Assembly (NCBI RefSeq): GCF_007655135.1
Contig: NC_045133.1
Coordinates: forward strand, 18,573,845 to 18,637,844
Reading direction: 5' to 3'
Length of the DNA: 64,000 bases
Source of the DNA: Punica granatum
Lineage: Eukaryota; Streptophyta; Magnoliopsida; Myrtales; Lythraceae
Shown: positions 21,146 to 31,913 of the stretch, one piece after another
Layout: each line of letters begins with the position of its first letter
Position numbering within the stretch: position 1 is the stretch's first letter
Translations under genes and position numbers: made by a program
The notes under the pieces: model-generated
Told to the model about the DNA's origin: nothing
Seen by the model: the letters and a program-made list of their open reading frames with translations, nothing else
Database searches by the model: none

Positions 21146-23935
21146 TTAATTAATCAGTCTAGTATTCAAGAAGTCACCCTCACGGTCATGGACCGTATAT
21201 ACAATTGTTGTTTCCCCTTAATTTTTCCTCCAGCCATTAGCCAATATCCCAGCAAGTTTCCTTTCTGGTCAAAAATTTGCGTGCCTTGCCAACATTAGTT
21301 TTTTTAATGGTAGGAGAATGGCAAGAGGACTTAGGGACAAGTTTTGTACAGTAGCAGCTTCCCTTTATCAAGCTTGTTTCAGAAGATGATGATGTTGAGT
21401 GTAATTTGTATTATTGATCGATCCTTTCGTGCCCTGACAATCAGAGGGCACTTCTTTTTTTTTTTTTTTTAATCCAGCAAAACCAAATCGGTAAATTTAC
21501 TAGGGGAGGAGAGGTTAGGAGATCGTTTGTTCAAGTGTCGAGCCTTGTCCATTTCTGGGGGAGCTGTGCTGTGACAATAAGGATGGAGCTAATAACGTCC
21601 TCTCTGCCAGATGATTATGATAGCGGCTTTGATGGCCCGTAATCAATCGTGCTTGGAACCCTAATCCGAGCACCGTCTCAGACAGCAGCACTGGAGGTTG
21701 TCAACTCCCAAAATCAAGGACCGACGAGGGAAGAAGCAGAGACCCGGAAATTCTGTGTGGGAGTTGAGGAGAGAAAATGGTAAACAGGGTGTGAAGTTTC
21801 TTGCTTCAGGAGAGCAGAGAGGGGATAAGAATTAGTTGGCGGATATCTCTGCGCTTTCTTCTCTGAGAATACGAGACCTGAGCTTAAGAAGAGTGAAAGA
21901 TGGGGGGAGAGAGTGTGAGACAGAGAGAGAGAGAACTGAGGAGAGAGATGACCACTGAGATATAATGGAGTGAAAAAGAGGACAAGGAAAGAGCAAATTC
22001 ATTCCTCGCGTTCAGGGAATCGGGTTCTTCTTGAAATGAAGCATGAAAAAGAAAGAAGAAACATAGTAGAGAGAGAAAGAGGTAAAAGCACGAACGGAAG
22101 GGGGGAGAGAGAGAGAGAGAGAGTGATTATGCAATTTTTTCAATACCCAACAGTGAAAAATCCTCGAAAAGGCAAAAGGAGATGGTGATGGTGTTGAGAT
22201 GGAGAGGAGGGAGCCGAGAGTGAGAGAAGGTGGAGGATGGCAATGATGGTACAACCGAGAGGAGGAGAAGAAGTTGTTGAGGATGGTGAGCTGTTGGTGA
22301 TGGCAAGGGGGTGAAATAGAGATGAGAGTGGTGGTGGCAGTGATGGTGATGCGGCTGTGATGGCAGAGGAGGAGAGTATGGTCATGGAATCGCGAGAGAG
22401 GAGGATGGTCTGTGCTGCGGCTGTCAGTAAGGGCCGAGAGGGACTGAGGGAAAGAAGAACAAGGTCGATGGTGATGAATATGGAGATGAACAAAGGTCGA
22501 CAGAAGGGGGATGGAGGAGGAGGAAGAAGAAGAGAGAAAGAGAGTTTTATGGTCAATTTTGAAAGATAAAAAATACAGGGGTATTTTTAAATAGCGAGTG
22601 GTTCCAACCGTTCAAGGGACACGTATCGTCATTTTATCGGTTTGACATGGCGTCGTTATCTCTTAACTAGAAACGTTAGCATCTCCATCAACTATTGATG
22701 ACAGGGGTGACGGTAGGATAGATCTGAAAGTAAAATGCGAGTTTGAGATGTGTCGCAAATTTTTTTTTTTTTTTGGAATAGAATTGACGAAAACTAACTA
22801 GTTTGAGACGTTTCGTGTTATTTTCCTTTTTTTTTTAACGACTTTTTCACTTCATAATTACTTTTTTCTTTCAAATTATTTTTATTCTCGACGCTGCATT
22901 AACCTGCGAGCCCACCCTCAAGCCCCCACGACTCTGAGCTTGCAACGCCATAGATCAGTATCAACTACTGGCCTCGCAACTCACCGAGATGGTGTTAATA
23001 CCACCCCTCTACCAATCCTTGGTGACTTTTCCCTTTTTCTTATTATTAAGTGTTTAATTACATAACGTATCAATCGCCACATCGTATGAATTTTATTTTA
23101 GTTTTTTGATGAATACCGCATCGCATAAATTGTTACCCATAGTACTCGCTCATCAATGCAAGTTCCAATTATTGCAGTGTCTTATTCCATGATTTAATAA
23201 GCCAACCTAGATACCCTTTTGGCTTTTTGACAGGTCATCTCAAATTAGAACTTTCTTTGGACAAATGTGACCAAGATTTAGACACGTTCTAAATTCAAGA
23301 TCCACATTAATTAGAGCATATACACAACAAAAATTAATAATATAATTATTATTTTAAAAAAAAATTTCAACCATTCAATTCAATTTTTAATATTAAATTC
23401 TCTCAACTATTCATTACTTATTCCACAATTCAACAATACAATAATTACTTTCTCTCAATTATTCATTATTTTTTTACACTTTTTTTCACAATTCGATAGC
23501 ACAATCATTACAATATAATTAAACTCAAAACTCATCTCTATTTAAATTATTAATGTTATATTTTGACTTGGAGGGGAAATAACTACAAACACCCCCACTC
23601 TAGATATTTGAAGACCTCAATGGAATAAGACGATCTCGAACCGAATACTTATAAGCGTATATTTTCTAAATTTTTAGAAAATTATTCTTCATTTGCAAAA
23701 AATATACATGTCAGTATAAATTTAACAGTGATTTAAACGACGAGACCAAACATGGAATGATTGTGTCACTTTGATGACAATACTAAACAAATAAATATGA
23801 CAAAACAATAAAAAATAACTAAAAAGTGACGACCGCAATTTTTTTTCTTTTTGTAGTTAACGCGATGGGGTATCAATTTTTTGGTTAACCAGTTGGAAGG
23901 CCACAAGCGTTGCATGGGATATGTATTTTCATGAG

Positions 23936-23975
<40 letters not shown>

Positions 23976-25650
23976 TTTTGAAATAATAATATGTCACTAT
24001 AATAAACAAATTTAGGTAAGCCTTAAGTAGATTTTAGGCTAAAATGAAACCGTAAGAATGTGCCTATTATTTATTCAACGAAATTAATATAACTTTTATG
24101 AAAATTTTATTATTTAAAATTTTTTAGATTTAAAATTACTTTTTCCTAAGTAAGATGCAAAATTACTAATTAAATCTTTACAATTAATTTGTCTAACTTT
24201 TTTATGCCAGTAGCAATTCAGAAAATTAGAGTGAAAAAATAAAGGAATAAAATTGGATTTTCCAATATATTAATATTTAAAATAGCCATGAACTTTGGAG
24301 AGTAACTGAAAAACAATCTAGACATTGGATGAATTAATTGAATGAATAATAAAAAATCTAGACCTATTAGAATAAGTATATTAATTTGGACGTACAAATT
24401 AAATAGGTTTATTTTGCTATTAATATTAATTAATTTGATTATTGTTGGATTGATTATTTACCTGGAAAATAACTAATTGTATAATCTTTTCAAAACACCA
24501 AATTGTACGTTAGAGGAGTTACTAGGAAGTAATTGAGAGATTAAAGAAATTAGTAAGCAATTTTTGGAAAGTGTGAGATGAATTGGGTTGTTAGATAATT
24601 AATAGGGCCTTGATTTGTTATATGAAGATATTATATATATATATATATATGTAAGTTTGTTGGAAATATGAATGCCATATTTATTTAATCAAAGATAATT
24701 CATACCGACCACGAGTCATATACATAGGCCTTAGTGGACTAAAAATTGAGGCCCTAAATAGACTGACATAAAGGATTTGGTGGACCGGGAGCCTCAATCG
24801 ATGCTTTACTCGCCTATATATATAGCTTGAGCCGGCCCGCCTTTGAGAAAATAGACATATTCAGAATTTATAATTTTAATTATATTACTATATACTAAGA
24901 TTATGTACTGTTATATCAAATATTACAATTATAATATCATTGTCCTGAGAATTTTGTCACTTTTCCCCAGTTAATTTTCATATAAAAAACGAAACGCAGA
25001 GAAATGGGCAAAAGACACTTGCCTAAGTACTGAAACTTAATTCACCCACCCACCACACCCAATCACCCCCCAACCCCCAACCAAAAAAAAAAAAAACTCA
25101 CCCTCTAGGACAATGAACCAGTTTTAATTGTTTAGTTAGATGGACCTGTTTTAATTGACACAAAGGATTTGGTGGATCGAGGGCCTCAAGTGAAGCTTTA
25201 CTCGCCTATCTTTTGGCCGGCCCTGCCTAACGGGAGGAAATGGACATATTAAGAATTTATAATTTTAATCATATTACTATATACTAAGATTATGTACTGT
25301 TATATCAAATATTGCAAAAATTATAATTACAATATCATTGTGTTGAAAATTTTGTGTCACTTTACCCTAGTTAGTTTTTATATAAAAAGCGAAAACGGAG
25401 AGAAAGGGAAAAAAGACACTTACCTAAGTACTGAAATGTAATTCAAAAAAAAAAAACTCAACCTCTAGTACAATGGATCAGTTTTAATTGTTTAGTTAGA
25501 TAGATTCTAAACAGAAGTTTATCAAAATGACCTTTTTTTCTTTTTAGTTGATTCAAAAAATAATAATAGTAGTAATAAAATCCCGACGTACGTATATAAT
25601 ACACTCTTTGGTGAGTACATAGATATTCCTGATCTGTGGGGCCAGGAATT
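21146..25650. other. Spacer between PTEN1 and UGT copy A1
   Basis: No gene found. 21146-21470 is likely PTEN1 3'-UTR and downstream sequence. About 21310-22444 is GC/GA-rich and is missing from unit 2, where the flanks join directly (28078). It includes a (GA)n run at 22106-22123. The ORFs in it are low-complexity purine or pyrimidine frames on both strands. 23935-23971 is a long (TA)n run. From 24000 the sequence is AT-rich and is shared by units 1, 2 and 3. Confidence 0.6.
24770..25510 (+). repeat. Local tandem repeat, unit about 360 bp, upstream of UGT A1
   Basis: The block containing ttaagaatttataatttta, ctaagattatgtactgttat and gtcactttaccctagttag occurs twice (about 24770-25140 and 25150-25510). 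The same doubled arrangement is visible in unit 2 (about 30300-30650 and 30655-30940). Unit 3 shows a single copy (36850-37150). Confidence 0.65.
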
Positions 25651-25655
25651 GCATC

Positions 25656-25663
25656 TATAAAAA
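25656..25663 (+). promoter_or_regulatory. Probable TATA box of UGT copy A1
   Basis: tataaaaa, 88 bases before the start codon. The same box in the same context (ctataaaaagaa) precedes copy A2 (31819) and copy A3 (38026), so it is conserved across the duplicates. Confidence 0.6.
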
Positions 25664-25750
25664 GAAAACCAACCATTTTATATATCCCTTCAACTCTAAT
25701 AAAATATATCAGATTGATATTTAAGGGTTCATTCTTTCGGCAATATATCA

Positions 25751-27181
25751 ATGTCGAATTGTGCACGGGGAGACATGTCCGGTGGCCCTCACATAGCCCT
25801 CTTCCCCAACGCCGGCATGGGCAACCGGATGCCGTACCTCCGTCTTGCCACCATACTTTTGGGCCGCCGCTGCCGCATCACCCTCATAACGCCTCGCCCT
25901 ACCATCACCACAGCCGAGGCAGCCGCCATTTCTTCCTTCCTCTCGACCTACCCTGAGGTCAACCAACTCGAACTCCATCTCCTCCCTGACAACAATGGCC
26001 CCGACCCGGCTATCACTGATCCTCATTTCTTCCAGTTTGCCCGCATCAGCCGCTCCACCCACCTAATCCGCCCCATGTTGTCCTCCGCAAGCCCGCCCCT
26101 CTCTGCTGTCATATCCGACCTTTTTGCCGCCTCGCAGATTGCCCCGATCCTAACCGATCTCCACCTCCCACTGTACATTCTATTCACGACCTCCGTAAAG
26201 TTTCTACCTTTAATAGCTCTTCTCCCAAAACTCTTATCAGACCCATCAAGATTGAATCCATCCTCTTCTGACGTCAACTTCCCGTGCTTACCTCCATTAC
26301 CTGTTCAGAGCATCCCACCACCACTCTTTAACCCTGGTCATGTCTTCACGCAAATGTTAGCCACAGCTTTCCCGGCATTCCAACGAGCTAAAGCGATCTT
26401 GATGAATACCTTTGAAGAGTTTGAGAAGTCAACTCTAACCGCCCTGAATCACGACAGGATCATCGAAGACTTGCCCCCACTACTGCCGATTGGACCGCTC
26501 AGACCGTATCATAAGAGCCGGGAGCTCACTCCAAAGGGTGACTATAAGACATGGCTGGAAAGTCAACCGGTCGACTCCGTGGTGTATGTGTGCTTCGGGA
26601 GCAAAGCACCCATAGGCGTAGCTCAGATACAGGAGCTGGGAAAGGGGTTGGTAGGGAGTGGATTTAGGTTCCTGTGGGCCCTCAAGACGAAGATATCATT
26701 GGACGATGAATATAATGACAAGGACCAGGAGACCAAATCAGAGGATGTCAGGGAACTGTTGGGAGACTCAGTTTGGCACGAGAACGGAAGAAGGGGAATG
26801 GTGATGAGCAGTTGGGTGGACCAGGACGAGGTTCTGGCCAACTCGTCAATCGGGGGGTTTGTGTCGCACTGTGGGTGGAACTCGGTGACGGAGGCCATGT
26901 GGGCCGGAGTGCCAGTGCTAGCATGGCCTCATAACGGGGACCAAAGAGTAAACGCACAGGTCGTGGAGGAGTCCGGTCTCGGGGTTTGGGTGAAGGAGTG
27001 GGGGATGGGGAGCGGGAACGGTTTAGTAAATGGGGAAGAGATCGGGGAGAAGATAGGAGAGTTCATGAGGGATGAGAACTTGAGGGAGAGGGCCAGGAAA
27101 ATCGGGGAAGAGGCTCGGAAGGCCGTTGATGCTGGCGGAAGCTCTCATGAGACGATCACTAAAGTCCTAAAGAGTCTCTAG
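25751..27181 (+). CDS. UGT708-like family-1 glycosyltransferase, copy A1; catalytic His replaced
   Basis: A single uninterrupted exon of 476 codons, the usual length for plant UGTs. The C-terminal half carries the PSPG box (about 355-398): W-V-D-Q at its start, SHCGWNSVTEA in the middle and the closing D-Q pair (GDQ), usually linked to UDP-glucose use. The N-terminus (GPHIALFPNAGMG) and overall wording fit the UGT708 group, several members of which C-glucosylate 2-hydroxyflavanones or related phenolics. The substrate cannot be read from sequence. In family members the N-terminal motif reads GMGH, the His being the catalytic base. Here codon 25 (25823-25825) is AAC, Asn, and the next residue is Arg instead of Leu. 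The probable dyad Asp (123) is present. There is no signal peptide; UGTs act in the cytosol. Either the first Met or Met9 could start the protein. Confidence 0.9.
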   Translation: MSNCARGDMSGGPHIALFPNAGMGNRMPYLRLATILLGRRCRITLITPRPTITTAEAAAISSFLSTYPEVNQLELHLLPDNNGPDPAITDPHFFQFARISRSTHLIRPMLSSASPPLSAVISDLFAASQIAPILTDLHLPLYILFTTSVKFLPLIALLPKLLSDPSRLNPSSSDVNFPCLPPLPVQSIPPPLFNPGHVFTQMLATAFPAFQRAKAILMNTFEEFEKSTLTALNHDRIIEDLPPLLPIGPLRPYHKSRELTPKGDYKTWLESQPVDSVVYVCFGSKAPIGVAQIQELGKGLVGSGFRFLWALKTKISLDDEYNDKDQETKSEDVRELLGDSVWHENGRRGMVMSSWVDQDEVLANSSIGGFVSHCGWNSVTEAMWAGVPVLAWPHNGDQRVNAQVVEESGLGVWVKEWGMGSGNGLVNGEEIGEKIGEFMRDENLRERARKIGEEARKAVDAGGSSHETITKVLKSL

Positions 27182-27337
27182 TTTCCAAAAATTAGATCGG
27201 GCTAACATCTATTAATCTCGATACATCTATTAATCTCGATAAAGATCGTATTGATTAGCAGTTATATTGTCAGTTCAACTGTACGTGGATATCCGTGAAA
27301 GTTAAATTAGATATGTTCCACCAGGTACTAGCCGTTA

Positions 27338-27372
<35 letters not shown>

Positions 27373-27596
27373 TTTGGTTCAACATAAAAATTTGTGGAAA
27401 ACAACTTTGCTATGAGTGACAGGTCAAGTAGCACAACTGCATAAAATTGTTAATGGCTAATTAAATGCAAATGGAAATGTTTGTTTTTTTTTAAAAAAAT
27501 TCGGGCGAGAAATGGAAATGTGTTTAAAATGGATTTTAATCAGGAAAATCTCGATTAACCGATTAATTTACCAAATATTTTTTTTATGCAATAATT
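27182..27596. other. 3' flank of UGT A1 up to the duplication junction
   Basis: AT-rich 3' flank with a (TA)n run at 27341-27369, collinear with the flanks of copies A2 and A3. From about 27551 it contains a stretch (gattaaccgattaatttacc) resembling PTEN1 intron 6, then atgcaataattgcttt, which belongs to the UGT 3' flank. The junction to PTEN1 exon 6 follows. Confidence 0.6.
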
Positions 27597-27953
27597 GCTT
27601 TCATCAGAAAGAGTTTGCTACAGGTAATTAACCGATTAATTTGACAAATATTTTTTTTTCACTCATGAAATCTTCTCCGCATTCTTTTACGCATGAAATC
27701 ATCAGCTTATATATACATATGAAACGTCGTATTATGCTGCATGGTTGGTTATCCTAAGAAATAGTGCCTTTCGCAGTTTTCTTTGCGGGATTTGGACAAA
27801 GTTGGAAGCAAAGGTCGGTCGATACGTGGAAATGCCTTCTGCGTCGAGTAACTGTTTGGCCCTGCCAATGATGCCACAAGCTCGTTTCGCCTCGGTAGCA
27901 ACGACAGTATTGATGGAGACTTTAGCGACGAATTTCCCCTTCTTGAGGGTTAA
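27597..27953 (+). pseudogene. Duplicated 3' fragment of PTEN1 (end of exon 6, intron 6, exon 7)
   Basis: Begins ttcatcagaaagagtttgct, the last 25 or so bases of PTEN1 exon 6, continues through a close copy of intron 6 and ends with a full-length copy of exon 7 (27777-27953, 177 bp as in the parent). The exon 7 copy has a TAA in place of a Leu codon after the conserved Val-Glu (around 27848) and a Cys-to-Arg change. There is no upstream catalytic domain, so it cannot encode a phosphatase. It marks the left edge of duplication unit 2. Confidence 0.95.
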
Positions 27954-30145
27954 TTAATTAATCAGTCTTGTTAATTGTTGTTTCCCTTCATTTTCCTTCA
28001 GCCATTAGCCAATATCCCAGCAAGTTTCCCTTTTGGTCAAAATTTTGCGTGCCTTGCCAAACATTAGTTTTTTTAATGAGGGAAAAAAGAAGAACGAGGT
28101 AGATGGTGATGAATATGGAGATGAATAAAGGTAGACAGAAAGGGGGATGGAGGAGGAGAAAGAAGAAGAGAGAGAGAGAGAGTTTTATGGTCAATTTCAA
28201 AAGATAAAAAATACAGGGGTATTTTAAATAGCGAGTGGGTCCAACCGTCCAAGGGACGCGTATCGTCATTTTATTGGTTTGACATGGCGTGGTTATCTCT
28301 TAACTGGGAAGCGTTAGCATCTCCATCAACTATTGATGACAGGGGACGGTAGGATAGATCTGACAGTGAAATGCGAGTTTGGGACGTGTCGCAATTTGTT
28401 TTTTTTTTTTTTTGGATAGAATTGACGAATACTAACTAGTTTGAGATATGTCATGTTATTTTCCTTTCTATTATTTTTACGACTTTTCACTTCATAATTA
28501 CTTTTTTCTTTCAAATTATATTTATTGTCAACGCTGCATTAACTTGCGAGCCCACCCTCTGGCCCCCACCACTTTGAGCTTGCAACGCCATAGATCAGTA
28601 TCAACTACTGGCCTCGCAACTCACCGAGGTGGTGTTAATACGACCCCTCTACCAATCGTTGGTGACTTTAACTTTTTTCTTATTATTAAGTTTCAAAAAT
28701 TATTTGTGTTATTCATGAAAAATTGCATGTTACGCTGCAATTTTATATACGAAAATTGTATTCCATCATAAATGCTGCCAGCACTCCAACTAAGTTATGG
28801 GCGACCACTTGGACGGTTTATAATCTCAGGGAATGGCACGAATGCCAACCATCAAGTCCTCCATCCCAAATACTGAGATTTTAAAAGTCCTAATTTAAGA
28901 TAATTGAAGACCTCAATGGTATCGGATGATCTCGAACGGAATACTTATAAGCATATATTTTCTAAATTTTCAGAAATTATTTTTCATTTGTAAAATATTT
29001 ACATGTCAATATAGATTTGACGGTGATTTAAATGACGAGACCAAACAATGAATGATCGTGTCACTTTGATGAAGATACTAAACAAATAAGTGAATTAGGA
29101 CAAAACAATAAAAATTAACTAAAAAGTGACTACCAATTTTTTTTTTCAATAAGGTCAATATAGTCAACGGGATGGTGTATCAATTTTTTGGTTAATTAGT
29201 CGGAAGTCCACATGCGTTGCATGGGGTCTGCATTTCATGAATTATATATATTTTTATTATTTTTTTGAAATAGTAATATGTCACTATAATAAACAAATTT
29301 AAGTAAGCCTTTAGTAGTTTTTTTTTTCATTTTTCAATTCAGGGTTGTTTGTGTACGTATGAAAAGTGTAGTTGACTTGAAGAGTAAATTAGCATAAATA
29401 TGCTATATAAATTGTGTACGATTAACAAATATGGAGCATCCCACTTAGAAGAGTATGAAATAAATGCAATGCACAACTACAGAAGTTGATGCAAAGTACA
29501 AGGCTACCCAACAAATTTTACGTCTGCTAATTTCATAAGCCCGCGGTAGGGCCGCCCGAGGGAAACAGGAGCCTGAAATGAAACCATAAGAATGGGCCTT
29601 TTATTTATTTAACGAAATTAATATAACTTCTATGAAAAAGTTATTATTTTAACTTTTTGAGATGTAAAATTACTTTTTTTCTAAGTAAGATGCAAAATTA
29701 CTAATTAAATCTTTACAATCAATTTCGTCTAACTTTTTGATGCCCCATAAAATTAGAGTGAAAAAAAAGAAACAAAATTGACTTTTCCAATATATTAAAA
29801 TAGCCGTGGACTTTGGGGAGTAATTGAAAAACAATCTCGACGTTGGATGAATTAATTGAATGAATAATTGAAAATCCGGACCAATTGGAATGAGTATATT
29901 AATTTGGATGTACAAATTGAATAAGTTTATTTTGCTATTAATATTAATTAATTTGATTATTGTTGGACTGATTATTTATTTGGAAAATAACTAATTATGT
30001 AATCTTTCCAAAACACCAAGTTGTACGTTAGAGGAGTAATTAGGAAGTAATTGAGAGATTAATGAAATTAGTAAGCAATCATTGGAAAGTGTGAGATGAA
30101 TTGGGCTGTTAGATAATTAATAGGGGCTTGATTTGTTATATGAAG

Positions 30146-30190
<45 letters not shown>

Positions 30191-31340
30191 AGGTTGTGTG
30201 AACTATGAATGCCATATTCATATGGTCAAAGGTACTTCATACTGACCACGAGTCATATATATAGCTGGAGTGGGCCAAAAATTGAGGCCCTAAACATGAC
30301 ATAAAGGATTTGGTGGACTGGGAGCCTCAAACGAAGCTTTACTCGCCTATATATAGCTTAGGTCAGCGCTGCCTAGCGGGAGAAAATAGACATATTAAGA
30401 ATTTATAATTTTAATTATATTACTGGATACTAACATTATGTACTCTTATATCAAATATTACAAAAATTGTAATTACAATGTCATTTTCCTGAAAAGAATT
30501 TGTCACTTTACCCTAGTTAGTTTTTATATAAAAAACAAAAAACATAAAAAGGGGAAAAAGACAGTTACCTAAATACTGAAACTTAATCAGCCGCCGCCCC
30601 ACCCCCCCAACAACCAAAAAAAAAAAATCACCCTCTAGGATGATTGACCAGCCGGCCCTGCCTAACTGGAGAAAAATGGACATATTAAGATTTTCTAATT
30701 TTATTATATTACTATAAACTAAGATTATGTACTGTTATATCAAATATTGCAAAAATTATGATTACAATATCATTGTCTTGAAAATTTTTTGTCACTTTAC
30801 CCTAGTTAGTTTTTATATAAAAAGCGAAACGGAGAGAAAGGGGAAAACGACACTTACCTAAGTACTGAAACGTAATTCAAAAAAAAAAATAAAAAACTCA
30901 CCCTCTAGGACAATGGATCAGTTTTAATTGTTTAGTTAGATAGATTAGATAGATGCTAAACACAAGTTCATCAAAATGAGCTTTTTTTCTTTTTGGTGGG
31001 GGGTATGGGTGGGGTGGGTTTATACGGTGGCGGGAGGCCTAAGATTAAGAGGTCAAAATGAACTAGTTAAATTGAATACATTCTACCAGTTTTTGTATTT
31101 TCAGGAATACATCTTTCTCACTATTTTTTGTGCTGTCCTTTTTCTTTTTTCTTGTTCTTTGTCTGGGAATTTTTATATTTGTAATAATATGATACACCAG
31201 AAATGGACGCAATCGGCCAAGGTAGCTCATGTATGACGCTCCTTCAATTAATCATGGAAAAAGCGACTTGCGGAAGTAGTTGTCACTTCTACCCACATGA
31301 CTCACCTAACTTTCAGCAATCCGCCCTTCAACCTTATTGT
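27954..31340. other. Spacer between the PTEN1 fragment and UGT A2
   Basis: Duplicate of the unit 1 spacer. No gene. Contains a (TA)n run at 30150-30187 and the doubled 360-bp repeat near 30300-30940. Confidence 0.65.
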
Positions 31341-31341
31341 T

Positions 31342-31536
31342 ATGACTAGGGATTTGGCCTAGTGGTTAACGTGCACTCAAGTTTGCACCGAGACCCGGGT
31401 TCGAATCCCCTTGGGGCCACCGGAGCGCCTTTGGCGTGATTACCCGCTCCATGCGCCGCCGGGAGTTCACGGAGCCTCGGGGATTAGTCGAGCGAAGCCC
31501 GGATACCCCGAGTTAGCAAAAAAAAAAATGACTAGG
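31342..31536 (+). mobile_element. tRNA-derived SINE with 9-bp target duplication
   Basis: The body is 31351-31527 (177 bp). It has a pol III A box (tggcctagtgg, 31355-31365) and B box (ggttcgaatcc, 31398-31408), a GC-rich tRNA-unrelated part, and an A tail. It is flanked by atgactagg at 31342-31350 and 31528-31536. The same place in unit 3 (37600-37610) is an empty site (attataactaggcaat), which proves insertion after the duplication. Confidence 0.9.
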
Positions 31537-31818
31537 CAATCAGCTCGCGCATATGCACGGGCTAGAAATATAAGAATCAACCAATTTTATTTTGGATATG
31601 GTTTTTTGCCATATTTTTCATATTGCTTTAAATTTACAAATATTAAACATAACAGTTAATATGTAAATGGATAAATAGTGATAAAAATATGTTTTATTCA
31701 TATGTAGATATATATTAAAATAGGGGTGTCCATAGGTGAAGGATAGGCCTGTATGATAATATATAATATACTCTTTGGTGAGTACATAGATAATCCTGAG
31801 GGGGACATGAATTGCATC

Positions 31819-31826
31819 TATAAAAA
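31819..31826 (+). promoter_or_regulatory. Probable TATA box of UGT copy A2
   Basis: tataaaaa in the conserved context gcatctataaaaagaag, 88 bases before the start codon. Confidence 0.6.
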
Positions 31827-31913
31827 GAAGACCAACTATTTTATATATCCCTTCAACTCTAATAAGATCTATCACACTGATATTTAAGGTTTCATTCTTT
31901 CGGCAATATATCA

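Larger units (their letters stand above)
20768..27596 (+). repeat. Segmental tandem duplication, unit 1
   Basis: Starts inside PTEN1 exon 6 and runs through the PTEN1 3' end, a long spacer, UGT copy A1 (25751-27181) and its 3' flank. Unit 2 begins at 27597 with the same PTEN1 exon 6/intron 6/exon 7 sequence. Order and wording of landmarks (ttgaacgccatagatcagta-type words at 22940 and 28580, cgaccacgagtcatat at 24706 and 30243, TATA and UGT at the end) are collinear. Confidence 0.85.

Noticed and set aside
22012..22569. Overlapping long frames on both strands in the GA-rich block
   Set aside because: Low-complexity composition; no start context, domain or conservation in unit 2, where most of the block is missing.
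26023..26957. Open frames on the minus strand inside UGT A1 (and matching ones in A2 and A3)
   Set aside because: They are mirror frames caused by codon and purine skew of the real coding strand; the same shadows recur in each copy and show no family motif.
31351..31427. Possible functional tRNA gene
   Set aside because: A and B boxes are present, but the stem pairs expected of a tRNA do not close, and the sequence continues into a SINE body with a poly-A tail and target duplication.
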